Origin: Giardia muris
Taxonomy: Eukaryota > Fornicata > Diplomonadida > Hexamitidae
Length of the DNA stretch: 64,000 bases
Direction of reading: 5' to 3'
NCBI GenBank assembly: GCA_006247105.1
Contig: CM016925.1
Coordinates: 1,054,001-1,118,000 of the forward strand
Shown here one piece after another: positions 27,929-35,942 of the stretch. The position numbers and the translations under genes are program-made. Under the pieces are notes generated by a model that worked only from the letters and a program-made list of their open reading frames with translations, was not told the origin of the DNA and searched no databases. The first letter of the stretch is position 1, and the number at the start of each line of letters is the position of its first letter.

Positions 27929-28666
27929 TCACCAGAATTGACGCTTGTGAGTCACAATGACGATCAATGAGTGAGTTGAGAAAAGTTCTATTTCAGTTTG
28001 TTCTGCACGATTGCAAGTCGATTGGACTTGATCCTCACCATACCCAAGGGTATACCCATCAAGTTCCCAACGTAGTCCTTTGGAGGTGACCTGTACTCCT
28101 TCGCCTCTTAACGAGAAGAATCCAACTGTTTCATGTTCGATCAAAGGGACCTTGAGGGTCGTCTTACTGTTAGCTGGAAGAAGGATTGCGAGATTCCCTT
28201 CGCCATGTAAATGAATGTTGGGATATTTGTAGACGAGTCCGAGCTGATAGAGGACATGATCAAGACGCCCACCAAAGGCACCAAGAATAAGGATTTGACC
28301 AGCGTCCTTTCCACCTAAGGCGATGATAGCCTTTTCAACGTCGGTTGTGGATTGGTCATCGATTTTAGTGGAAGAGATTCCATGTTGAGAAAGAAACGAA
28401 AGAGTATCAGCTGGTATTGAATCGTAATCCCCAATTGATAAGAGCTGAGTCTTCAACACGCCTTCAGGCCAGCCAGAGTCAAGTACATGAGCTTGGAACC
28501 TACAAGCAGCGCCATCGGTCAATATAGTTTGAGCCGCATGACGTATGGCTATGGTCCACCATTGAGGCCAGGCATAATTAAGTAATATGAGTGAATAGTC
28601 GGATAAGCTAGGGTTACCGGAGACGAATTGAGGGACGTATGCCAGATCCAATCGGTTCTGAGGCAT
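27929..28666 (-). CDS. TPK1: Thiamine pyrophosphokinase
   Basis: 245 residues, the expected length. The catalytic features are present: GDYDS (79-83), DQSTTD (104-109), and GAFGGRLDH (129-137), matching GDxDS, DQxxTD and GGxxGRxDH of the family. The C-terminal thiamine-binding domain is seen as VTSKGLRWELDGYTLGYG and a Ser/Asn-rich stretch. The enzyme transfers pyrophosphate from ATP to thiamine, producing the coenzyme in the cytosol. It is convergent with the small coiled-coil gene; the two stops form the palindrome TGATCA. Confidence 0.96.
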   Translation of the reverse strand: MPQNRLDLAYVPQFVSGNPSLSDYSLILLNYAWPQWWTIAIRHAAQTILTDGAACRFQAHVLDSGWPEGVLKTQLLSIGDYDSIPADTLSFLSQHGISSTKIDDQSTTDVEKAIIALGGKDAGQILILGAFGGRLDHVLYQLGLVYKYPNIHLHGEGNLAILLPANSKTTLKVPLIEHETVGFFSLRGEGVQVTSKGLRWELDGYTLGYGEDQVQSTCNRAEQTEIELFSTHSLIVIVTHKRQFW

Positions 28667-28813
28667 AGATAGCTATTCTTCTTTGTTCCATTTGATATTT
28701 GTGGTTCCTAAAGCATTGTATTTGAATACCGAACTCACTATTAAACCCAACCCACTTGTTCCCTATGAAACAGAGAGGACTTATGAACATCTTCTTCCAG
28801 TAGACGAAAAAGA

Positions 28814-29995
28814 TTGAAATTGATCCTCGCCACTAATCCTTGTTGGATCAATTCCGGCGTCACAGGTCGGGACACTGTATACCTGCTTGTCTACCGCCAA
28901 CGGCGGCAGCGATGTCTCCGCAGACGCTATCTCTTCTTTCTTGGGGTCTGGGACCTCTGCTTCGCATACCTGCTGAATGCCTTCGGAGATACGGGAGTCC
29001 TCATTCTCCTACCCGAGGAGGTGGAGAGCTACAAGGACTTCTTGTTGGTCAATGTATACGCCCTTGGTAAGGCCACCGTCGCAATGTCAGACATCTTAAA
29101 GCCCCTTCGCCAATTAGCACTTCTTTATCCCGCCTCGGACCCTTGCATCTCTCTCGAGTGTCTGGTGACACGTGTGGACGATGACGTCTCAAGCTCGTTG
29201 AGTATCGGAAAGGACTTGGACTTCGTCCGGCCCATCTCCCTTCCGGACGTTCCTCCGAAGTATGACGTTGTGAGGCGCACACACCGTGGCTTCGTTAGTG
29301 AGTTGGCGGCTCTGCTGACTCCATATGCTGGAGACCTAGTCAAACGTATCTTGAACACCTTTCGTACTCACCTTTTCCAAAGGAGGGCTAGAAGTATGCC
29401 TAAGCTTACGTCAACCATGTTGGGACAGTTCGAATATCAGGGGGGAAACTGGTGGCTTCATTTGGATAACCACCGATCGATAACTCGTCTATCCGACCCC
29501 ACCGCTAGTCCTGAACCCGAGTCCATCAGCTTTAGAAATAAAACCAATCTCACACCCATAGGAAAGACTCAAACAAAGACCTTTGATGGTCTTCTTGATA
29601 AGACTACATCGACATCTTCAGGGTTGAATCTCCTCGAGCTTGCCGTTGGAGTATCTGCTGAAAAGGTCCTTTCGAGCTTCATTGAAGATTCGTCTCAGCA
29701 GCAGAATCGCTATACGCCCGAGCAGGTTGGATACAATCCAATCGTCATCTACGACGGCAATTCCGACTCGATGGGAGAACTATTAGGCCAAGAAGTTCCC
29801 GTGGTCTATCTCCCCAAGACATTGGATGAACCACCACTCATCCTTGATGAGGTCTCCTCCACCGACGACTCGGCTCTATACGTTGACATGATTCACCTCG
29901 GAGATCAAAAGGACTCGCATGCTCGGACCAGAAAGGTAGCAGACGCAGATCTATGGGGCGTGAAAAGCCTCAGAGCAGCGATCGATAACACTTAG
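28814..29995 (+). CDS. Unassigned protein, 5' end uncertain
   Basis: The frame is open from 28787 to the TAG at 29993-29995 but its first ATG is only at 29084 (leaving 303 residues). The sequence just upstream of that ATG (LLPEEVESYKDFLLVNVYALGKATV) already looks coding, so the gene probably starts earlier. A TTG at 28814 marks the given boundary but is not a credible eukaryotic start. The body has no family I know. It has a polar Ser/Thr-rich middle and acidic C-terminus. A frameshift, an unrecognised intron or a non-AUG start are alternatives. About 147 bp between the TPK start and this point contain short ATG frames that end quickly. Confidence 0.55.
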   Translation: MKLILATNPCWINSGVTGRDTVYLLVYRQRRQRCLRRRYLFFLGVWDLCFAYLLNAFGDTGVLILLPEEVESYKDFLLVNVYALGKATVAMSDILKPLRQLALLYPASDPCISLECLVTRVDDDVSSSLSIGKDLDFVRPISLPDVPPKYDVVRRTHRGFVSELAALLTPYAGDLVKRILNTFRTHLFQRRARSMPKLTSTMLGQFEYQGGNWWLHLDNHRSITRLSDPTASPEPESISFRNKTNLTPIGKTQTKTFDGLLDKTTSTSSGLNLLELAVGVSAEKVLSSFIEDSSQQQNRYTPEQVGYNPIVIYDGNSDSMGELLGQEVPVVYLPKTLDEPPLILDEVSSTDDSALYVDMIHLGDQKDSHARTRKVADADLWGVKSLRAAIDNT

Positions 29996-30396
29996 CCTTC
30001 CATGAGACGTAGGGGACTTCGGAACATCATCTTCCCCCGATGGGCGGCCACATACGCCGCCTCAATCACAGCGATAAATTCCTCATCATCAGGAACCATT
30101 GTTAGTTTATACATAAGGCCCGCTCCATAGTCCCCTTGTAACCTAGCGCCACGGTAGAATAGCATAAAGGCAAAAGGCTCCGTGAGCCCATATAGTCGGA
30201 CGAAGTCGGGGACGTCTTCTAGGTTGACGGTATACATGATTGCCATCCGTGCTAATCTGCACATCGTGCTCGAGACGAGCCCGACGGGCTCTGATTGCTC
30301 GGCTCCGAAGAGGATCACAACGAGGCGGTCCCCCTCGTCGGATATGGCCCGGTCGACCGCGTACGAGCTCGACAGGTGGTTGGGCGCGCAAAACAT
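29992..30396 (-). CDS. DIM1: Dim1/TXNL4A-type U5 snRNP thioredoxin-like protein
   Basis: 134 residues from the ATG at 30396; a TTG three codons upstream is rejected. The alignment runs through the whole thioredoxin-like fold: HLSSSYAVDRAISDEGDRLVVILFG, VNLEDVPDFVRLYGLTEPFAFMLFYR (compare 'VDITEVPDFNKMYELYDPCTVMFFFR'), and VIEAAYVAAHRGKMM near the end. Dim1 is a core component of the U5 snRNP and of the spliceosomal B complex. Giardia has only a handful of introns, so its retention is of interest. The stop overlaps the upstream plus-strand stop by a few bases. Confidence 0.92.
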   Translation of the reverse strand: MFCAPNHLSSSYAVDRAISDEGDRLVVILFGAEQSEPVGLVSSTMCRLARMAIMYTVNLEDVPDFVRLYGLTEPFAFMLFYRGARLQGDYGAGLMYKLTMVPDDEEFIAVIEAAYVAAHRGKMMFRSPLRLMEG

Positions 30397-30424
30397 AAAA
30401 AACAATCTCGTGCGCCTTGAAAAA

Positions 30425-31663
30425 ATGTCTCTCCGAGCGAATGACCTGTACAGTACGCGCGAGCAACAGTCTCCTGCCCTCTCCGCTTCGATGCGTATGA
30501 ACTCCTTCGGGGGGATGGGTGATTATGGCCGCGCTGGAATCCCCGGAGAGAACGACATCGAGCACCTTGAGCTCCGTCAGGACCTCGTCGACCGTGAGTC
30601 GATCCTTGCCCTCCAACAGCAACGTAACCGTCTCCACGAGGTCGAGGACCTCGTCCGCCAGAAGGAGAACGAGGCGGAGATGGCCAGGCTCGAGGCGATG
30701 AAGGGTTCCGCCCGTGTTGACGCCCTGGAAGGCGCCCTTGCCCGCACGTCCGCCCGCAAGACGATGCTCGAGAAGGAGCTCGCCGAGCGCATCGACGCCG
30801 TTGAGAGGGAGCGCCGTATGGCGGAACTGGCAAACCGTCAGAAGGACGAGCTTGCTCATAGCATTAGCGCTTACAAGCGCCGCTGCGAAGATGCGGAGGC
30901 GCTTGCCAGCAGTTACGATGCTCGCATCAACGATCTAAACGCCCGCAACGGTAGCCTTGAGCGCCGCTGTGCTGAGCTTGAGGGCCAGACTCGTGTCATC
31001 ACCGCGCTCCGTACTCAGCTCGCCGACGCTGAGCGCGACTCGACCGAAATGCGTGCGCGACTCGCTCAGATGGAGCAGCAAAACAGCTCTCTTCGTCGCG
31101 AGATTGATGCCCTTCAGGGCGAGCTCGCCTTCGAGCGCTCGAAGCGTGCGGAAATGGCCGACAAGCTCTCCGCCGTTGACAAGCTGGCGGCCGCGAGGGC
31201 GAACGAGGCATACCGTCTGGAGCAGGAGATCCGCGCCAAGGAGGCTCTCCTTCACGTGAAGCAATCCGAACTCGAATCTTCGAAGCGCCTGCAGGATGCT
31301 CTTGCTCGCGAGAACTATGAGACTCGCTTGCGCCGTGACGATGCGGAGCGTCAGATCCAGATGACCCGTGCCGATCTCGAGCGTGAGCGCGCAGAGCGCG
31401 CGGAACGCGCTCGTAGCCGCCTTGGCGTCCTTGAGAGGCGTTCTCTTGAGGAGGAAATGGTATCCAACAACGTCGACAATCTTGTGACGATGTCCCAGGG
31501 TGGTGGCGGCAGCTTCGGCCGTTCGATGAGCATGACCGGGACCTCCCGTGGTGCCATCAACACGATTGCCAGCCCACTAGCTGTTACGCGTGCGTCCGAG
31601 CGTATGAGCAAGAACCAGATCCGTGACTTGATCACATCCATTGATAGATCGCTTGTGAACTAA
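30425..31663 (+). CDS. Long coiled-coil protein, 412 aa
   Basis: The ATG at 30425 in GAAAAAATG is chosen; the frame is open 81 codons upstream but overlaps the whole divergent Dim1 gene. Residues 1-50 are Ser/Met/Gly-rich, residues about 55-345 are one almost unbroken Glu/Arg/Ala/Leu coiled coil, and the last ~65 residues are polar (GGGGSFGRSMSMTGTSRG) followed by a short basic helix. Codons are strongly GC-rich with C/G endings, as in actin, suggesting high expression. Giardia's disc and median body contain many such proteins; I do not recognise which this is. It is not beta-giardin by sequence. Confidence 0.85.
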   Translation: MSLRANDLYSTREQQSPALSASMRMNSFGGMGDYGRAGIPGENDIEHLELRQDLVDRESILALQQQRNRLHEVEDLVRQKENEAEMARLEAMKGSARVDALEGALARTSARKTMLEKELAERIDAVERERRMAELANRQKDELAHSISAYKRRCEDAEALASSYDARINDLNARNGSLERRCAELEGQTRVITALRTQLADAERDSTEMRARLAQMEQQNSSLRREIDALQGELAFERSKRAEMADKLSAVDKLAAARANEAYRLEQEIRAKEALLHVKQSELESSKRLQDALARENYETRLRRDDAERQIQMTRADLERERAERAERARSRLGVLERRSLEEEMVSNNVDNLVTMSQGGGGSFGRSMSMTGTSRGAINTIASPLAVTRASERMSKNQIRDLITSIDRSLVN

Positions 31664-31676
31664 ATCGCGTCGTTGT

Positions 31677-34600
31677 ATGGAGGCTCTTTTTGCGGCGATC
31701 GACGAGCACGACTTCTGCACCGCTCTGACGCAGGTCGATACATTAGCTCGCACCTCTCATGATCCGCTCATCCCAATGTATGTCAATTCGATCAAGGCGT
31801 GCATCTTCGCATATTCCGGCCATCCGGCCGCGTATGCCGCCCTCTCCCACGCCCTGACGGGGATGACTCCCGAGCTCTTCCATTATAACGCGAGTAACCT
31901 CCTCCTGGTCTGTAGAGTCCTTGGTGCAGACGGGTATATAGGACATCGTCTTCCTAAGGATTTACCTTGTTCCTTATCTGACTTCCCACATCTCGCACGT
32001 TATTGTCTTGCTACCCGTAATTATGCAGGCGTTGATAAGCTCTTGGTTCAAATCGATAAGATTAGTAAGAAGTTCCTTGGGACTGATCCTGCAATGACTG
32101 GGATGCGCCAAAAAGAGGCCTTAGCCGTCATGGTCTCTCGTAGTGTCATTACCCTTCTCAAGGATAGTGTGGATAACATATCTACCCGCAATGCCATCAC
32201 CCTCTTCAAGCTCGCACTCTCCTCCTTTTCAAAGCAGATTTTACCAAATATTGCGCTGTTTGGAAAGCAGATCCCTCATAGTGGTGTGGAATGCATCAAG
32301 AAGCTCCATCGTCAAGCACCATCTAGTATGGTTGCAAACCTCCTCGAATATGACCTTGTATTGGGCTTACATAGCGAGCCCGGTGATTGGGCTCCGAAGC
32401 TATTGATGACGGACGAGATGCTGATGGGAATTCAAGACCCATCACCCTCAGGACGCCCTTTACTTGAATCCGCAAGCAACCTCCTTGGCCGTCTTCATAC
32501 TGTGCGCTCCTTATTCATAGCCCTTGGGCACGTTAATACTCTCAAGGATGCAAAGATGACTGTTTTTCGTCACTTCTGGAAGGTTTTCAAGGTTGAACAT
32601 ACCCTCGACGCTCTATTAGTCTGTGAGGCGGTCGATAATGACCTTTGGCTTCCACGGTGTGTTATTGGTGTGCTTTATTATGGCCTGAATGAGGTTGATG
32701 GGATAGAAGAGTCAGATCTGAACGAATATCAGTCACTCCTTACTGGTCCTGATGCCCATGCGAGCACCAGCCTTCTGACAGATGATACCCTCTTACAGTT
32801 CCTGATTCTCCTCGCACATACGCCTTTCTTTAGGCAAGAGGCGTTACCTCGAAATGCGGAATGCCTCCCAACTGAGGAGATAGAGCGTGAGACCTCTGGA
32901 GAGATGGCTGTACGCATCGATGTTATTACCGCCGTGAAGCATATCATCCGCACCCTCATCGACCGGTTCCAGGCAAGTACCGTGTCCTCCGCAATTCTTG
33001 ATGAACTGGTGAAAACCATCCTCCTCTTCCGTTATTCGGAGACGGGCCTTGAGCTCCACAACATGATGACTGTTCTGGAATATGTTATCCGTCGCGATGA
33101 GCGTTATCAAGAAGACAATATCTTACACTTGGTTCATACTTATCTTCAGGTGATCGAAATATACCTCGTCCTAGGTTGGGATGCACGTGGAGCCGTCCTA
33201 CATCCATCCTTACAGGCTCTTTTGGATGACTTGACGCTTAAAAGCCTCCAAGAAGCCGCCAATATGATTGCAACGGCGATTTCTGACCTGCTTTATCGTG
33301 GCCGAGACTTTAACTTCCATATCGATACCCTCCTAATCACGACTGTAACCGGCATGCTTATCGCCTGTTTAAACCTACTTCAGTCACGACAGTTCCAAGA
33401 GCTTGTTCTACCACGTTCTGGACGTTGTTCTACTCCAGATCGACAAGCTCGAGACTTCTCGATAAATAGCTCTGTCTCAAGCTTGCAGGTGCAACTAGAG
33501 AGAAGCGCGGCGAATATCCAGAAGAACATTATGAAGGAAGACCCATCGCTAGAGGCCCAGCCATCGCAACGTTCATCCTCACCGCTTTTGATGGTCCTTC
33601 CAGAGGAAGAGAGCACCCAGTATCCAGAGACGCAAGCAAACCTCACTGCTCTATTGATACACCTCTCGAGGTATGCACGATTAATGTTTGAGCATCTTAA
33701 ACTTCTCTATACGACTCAGAAGGGTGTGATTGATGCGTATCCAAGCTTGCCATTGGTGCTCCTTGTTCTGAAGCAACGGATGCGAACCATTGATACAGCG
33801 TGTTGGCGTGAGCGTATAGAGGAAGACATCATGTTCACCTTCCTTAATATCCGAAATCAAAGCTATTTGACGTTGGGGTATGTCGTCTGGACATGGTATC
33901 TTGAGATGGGACTTCTTTCCGAAAGGCAGGCCGATTCGGTCTTTGATGGCCTACCTGATGTTTATATCGAGGAGCATCGCCTCAAATCAAAGCCCTCAAA
34001 GAGTACACGGGGAAATAAGCGAGATGCAAGCGTCGAAACCCCTCAGTTTCCATTAGGGTCATCACAGAACCCTTTCCTCTACCCTAGCAATTATATAGAA
34101 ATGGCTTCTGGTGCTAATGCAGACATTAGGACCTTCGGTTTCGTGCCTTACGTTCAAGGCGCTGCACAGTATCCCTTTGAATTCACCACCGACGTTTTAC
34201 AAGGACTCTCGCTTGGTCTCATCGAGACCATTAACCCAGCAGTCCTACTTGATGGACTTGGTGCAATTGCTCGGGCTCACTTATCAGGCTCCGCCGTCCT
34301 TGCACAGGCTCTACACGGCCTTTACAAGTGGATTGGGACAATGCTAAGCTACAAAAGTATATCGAAACAGAACCTCGCATCAGCGTTTGCGGGGACCTCG
34401 GGCCCACGGACCAGCGCGGAACGGCCACTCTCATACTCTCGGGATGGTTCTTTTCTCATTGATTCTCTAGATCTTAATCCCTTTGGGTTAATGAGTTTCC
34501 TATTCGATGTAGGAGGTCGAATAGATGAAGACGTGCCTGAAATGGAAAGGAACATATCTGGGCCTATTCCAGTACCAGACCATCCTTTAGGTGAGGAGGA

Positions 34601-35387
34601 TGGTAAAGAAAGCATGGAGGAGCGTGTGGACATACCTCCTGCAAGGTCAATCCTCCCAATGTCCAATTCAATCCTCACCACGGACTTCTGGAAGCATTAT
34701 GTACAAACGACAACCATCCCCATTCAAGCCGCAAGCGTCGGTGGTTTGTTATTACGCCGTCGGCCAAACCTCTCAAAGGATCCAGGGTTCTCGCGCGCTC
34801 TAGGAGATGGACTTCGCCGCTTTCTATATGGAGTCCCGGGTACGATTACCAGAAGGATGTCAAGATCCGATTCTCTTGGGACGTTCCTTGTATACCATCT
34901 CTGTCTCCATGTCTATCTTGTGTGCAATGGCCTGGCTATTGAAGCCAACTCGTGCGAGTTAGGAGAGCTCTTCCGGCAAGCCAATGCTCTAATTGATCGA
35001 AAGGGAGTTTGGGATGAGGAGGCACCAGGGATTTATGCGGAATACTTCGACTACCACGGGTTACAACATCGTCTCCCTCCAATTGACCTCTTCATCAATA
35101 TACCGTTAGTACACTACTGGGCGAGTCGTGCTGGTGCGGTAATAGGGTCCTGCATCATCCCCGAGGTGATCAAGCTACGATCCTGTGATTTTACGGTCTC
35201 CTTGCCATTAGTCCTTGCTCTCGCATCGTCAATTATACTTCTTGAGGGAGCAATTGCGCCAGATATCCACCAGAACCTGGAGAGGATCCTTAGCTGCTTG
35301 AGCGAGAAGAGCGTACATCCACGACAAGAGACGAGCCGTAACATTTTCATTGCGTGTATCAGGAACCTCCTACGTATGCGGCTATGA
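31677..35387 (+). CDS. Large helical hypothetical protein, 1236 aa
   Basis: ATG at 31677, 13 bp after the preceding stop. The first ~120 residues alternate short helices with TPR-like spacing (HDFCTALTQVDTLARTSHD, then KACIFAYSGHPAAYAALSHAL), which recalls the auxiliary subunit of N-terminal acetyltransferases (Naa25/Mdm20) or another TPR scaffold. Most of the remainder is helical, with a Ser/Glu-rich insert near residues 580-640 and a basic KSTRGNKRD patch near 770-785. No catalytic motif is visible. I treat the function as unknown. Confidence 0.85.
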   Translation: MEALFAAIDEHDFCTALTQVDTLARTSHDPLIPMYVNSIKACIFAYSGHPAAYAALSHALTGMTPELFHYNASNLLLVCRVLGADGYIGHRLPKDLPCSLSDFPHLARYCLATRNYAGVDKLLVQIDKISKKFLGTDPAMTGMRQKEALAVMVSRSVITLLKDSVDNISTRNAITLFKLALSSFSKQILPNIALFGKQIPHSGVECIKKLHRQAPSSMVANLLEYDLVLGLHSEPGDWAPKLLMTDEMLMGIQDPSPSGRPLLESASNLLGRLHTVRSLFIALGHVNTLKDAKMTVFRHFWKVFKVEHTLDALLVCEAVDNDLWLPRCVIGVLYYGLNEVDGIEESDLNEYQSLLTGPDAHASTSLLTDDTLLQFLILLAHTPFFRQEALPRNAECLPTEEIERETSGEMAVRIDVITAVKHIIRTLIDRFQASTVSSAILDELVKTILLFRYSETGLELHNMMTVLEYVIRRDERYQEDNILHLVHTYLQVIEIYLVLGWDARGAVLHPSLQALLDDLTLKSLQEAANMIATAISDLLYRGRDFNFHIDTLLITTVTGMLIACLNLLQSRQFQELVLPRSGRCSTPDRQARDFSINSSVSSLQVQLERSAANIQKNIMKEDPSLEAQPSQRSSSPLLMVLPEEESTQYPETQANLTALLIHLSRYARLMFEHLKLLYTTQKGVIDAYPSLPLVLLVLKQRMRTIDTACWRERIEEDIMFTFLNIRNQSYLTLGYVVWTWYLEMGLLSERQADSVFDGLPDVYIEEHRLKSKPSKSTRGNKRDASVETPQFPLGSSQNPFLYPSNYIEMASGANADIRTFGFVPYVQGAAQYPFEFTTDVLQGLSLGLIETINPAVLLDGLGAIARAHLSGSAVLAQALHGLYKWIGTMLSYKSISKQNLASAFAGTSGPRTSAERPLSYSRDGSFLIDSLDLNPFGLMSFLFDVGGRIDEDVPEMERNISGPIPVPDHPLGEEDGKESMEERVDIPPARSILPMSNSILTTDFWKHYVQTTTIPIQAASVGGLLLRRRPNLSKDPGFSRALGDGLRRFLYGVPGTITRRMSRSDSLGTFLVYHLCLHVYLVCNGLAIEANSCELGELFRQANALIDRKGVWDEEAPGIYAEYFDYHGLQHRLPPIDLFINIPLVHYWASRAGAVIGSCIIPEVIKLRSCDFTVSLPLVLALASSIILLEGAIAPDIHQNLERILSCLSEKSVHPRQETSRNIFIACIRNLLRMRL

Positions 35388-35393
35388 ATCGGC

Positions 35394-35930
35394 TTAATCC
35401 GAAACCCTTGCGAAGGAGCATTGCACAGGCTCCTCCACGCCGGCTCCATCGAGCTGTTTGGATGCGATCTCGGCCGCGCGGTATGCGGATTGAAGAGTCT
35501 GGAAGATGATCGCCTTCCGCCACTTGAGAAGGCCGAGTGCGGTTGTCACCAGGGCGCGTTCACGGATCAGACGGTCCGCCGTCGCGTAGAGGTCAAGGTT
35601 TGGGTTATTGATATCGAGCATGAAGGAATCTATCATATTGATCCCGTCGATGATGATGTTGAGGTTGACGCGAATAAGGGAGGGCCCCGTATGCGTGCGG
35701 ACGAAGAGGGGCCTACAGTCGGGGGCGGCCTGTGCAGTGACCATCCTCTGGAGCCTATATTGTGCTAGAGGGGAGAGGCCATATTCGGATGCGAGAGTGT
35801 TCGCCAAGTCGAGCGGACTCATTGAGCCGTACACGTCGAAGATCAGTTGCTCCGATATGTGAATGTTGTCCAGCGTGCAGTCGATGACGATTGGGATATA
35901 CCGCTCAAGAGGTCTTAATGTTGGTGCCAT
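35394..35930 (-). CDS. SNF5: SNF5/INI1 family chromatin-remodelling subunit (SNF5 domain only)
   Basis: 178 residues. Two tandem RPT modules cover the protein: YIPIVIDCTLDNIHISEQLIFDVYGSMSPLDLANTLASEYGLSPL (about 11-55) and RVNLNIIIDGINMIDSFMLDINNPNLDLYATADRL (about 87-121), matching 'VPIRLDxExDGxxLxDxFxWNxxExxxTPExFA' twice. The protein ends soon after the second, so it lacks the N-terminal and C-terminal regions of larger SNF5 proteins. SNF5 anchors SWI/SNF-type remodellers. The ATG (TTAAAATGG) is 12 bp from the divergent NEK gene. Confidence 0.85.
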   Translation of the reverse strand: MAPTLRPLERYIPIVIDCTLDNIHISEQLIFDVYGSMSPLDLANTLASEYGLSPLAQYRLQRMVTAQAAPDCRPLFVRTHTGPSLIRVNLNIIIDGINMIDSFMLDINNPNLDLYATADRLIRERALVTTALGLLKWRKAIIFQTLQSAYRAAEIASKQLDGAGVEEPVQCSFARVSD

Positions 35931-35942
35931 TTTAATCAGGGG
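35931..35942. promoter_or_regulatory. 12-bp bidirectional spacer (SNF5 / NEK-ankyrin)
   Basis: TTTAATCAGGGG lies between the two divergent ATGs; the AT-rich half is next to the SNF5 start. Confidence 0.5.

Noticed and set aside
28765..28800. A mini-exon starting at ATG 28765 with an intron to rescue the gene at 28814-29995
   Set aside because: The candidate boundaries do not match known Giardia intron ends, and the peptide is closed by TAG after 12 codons.
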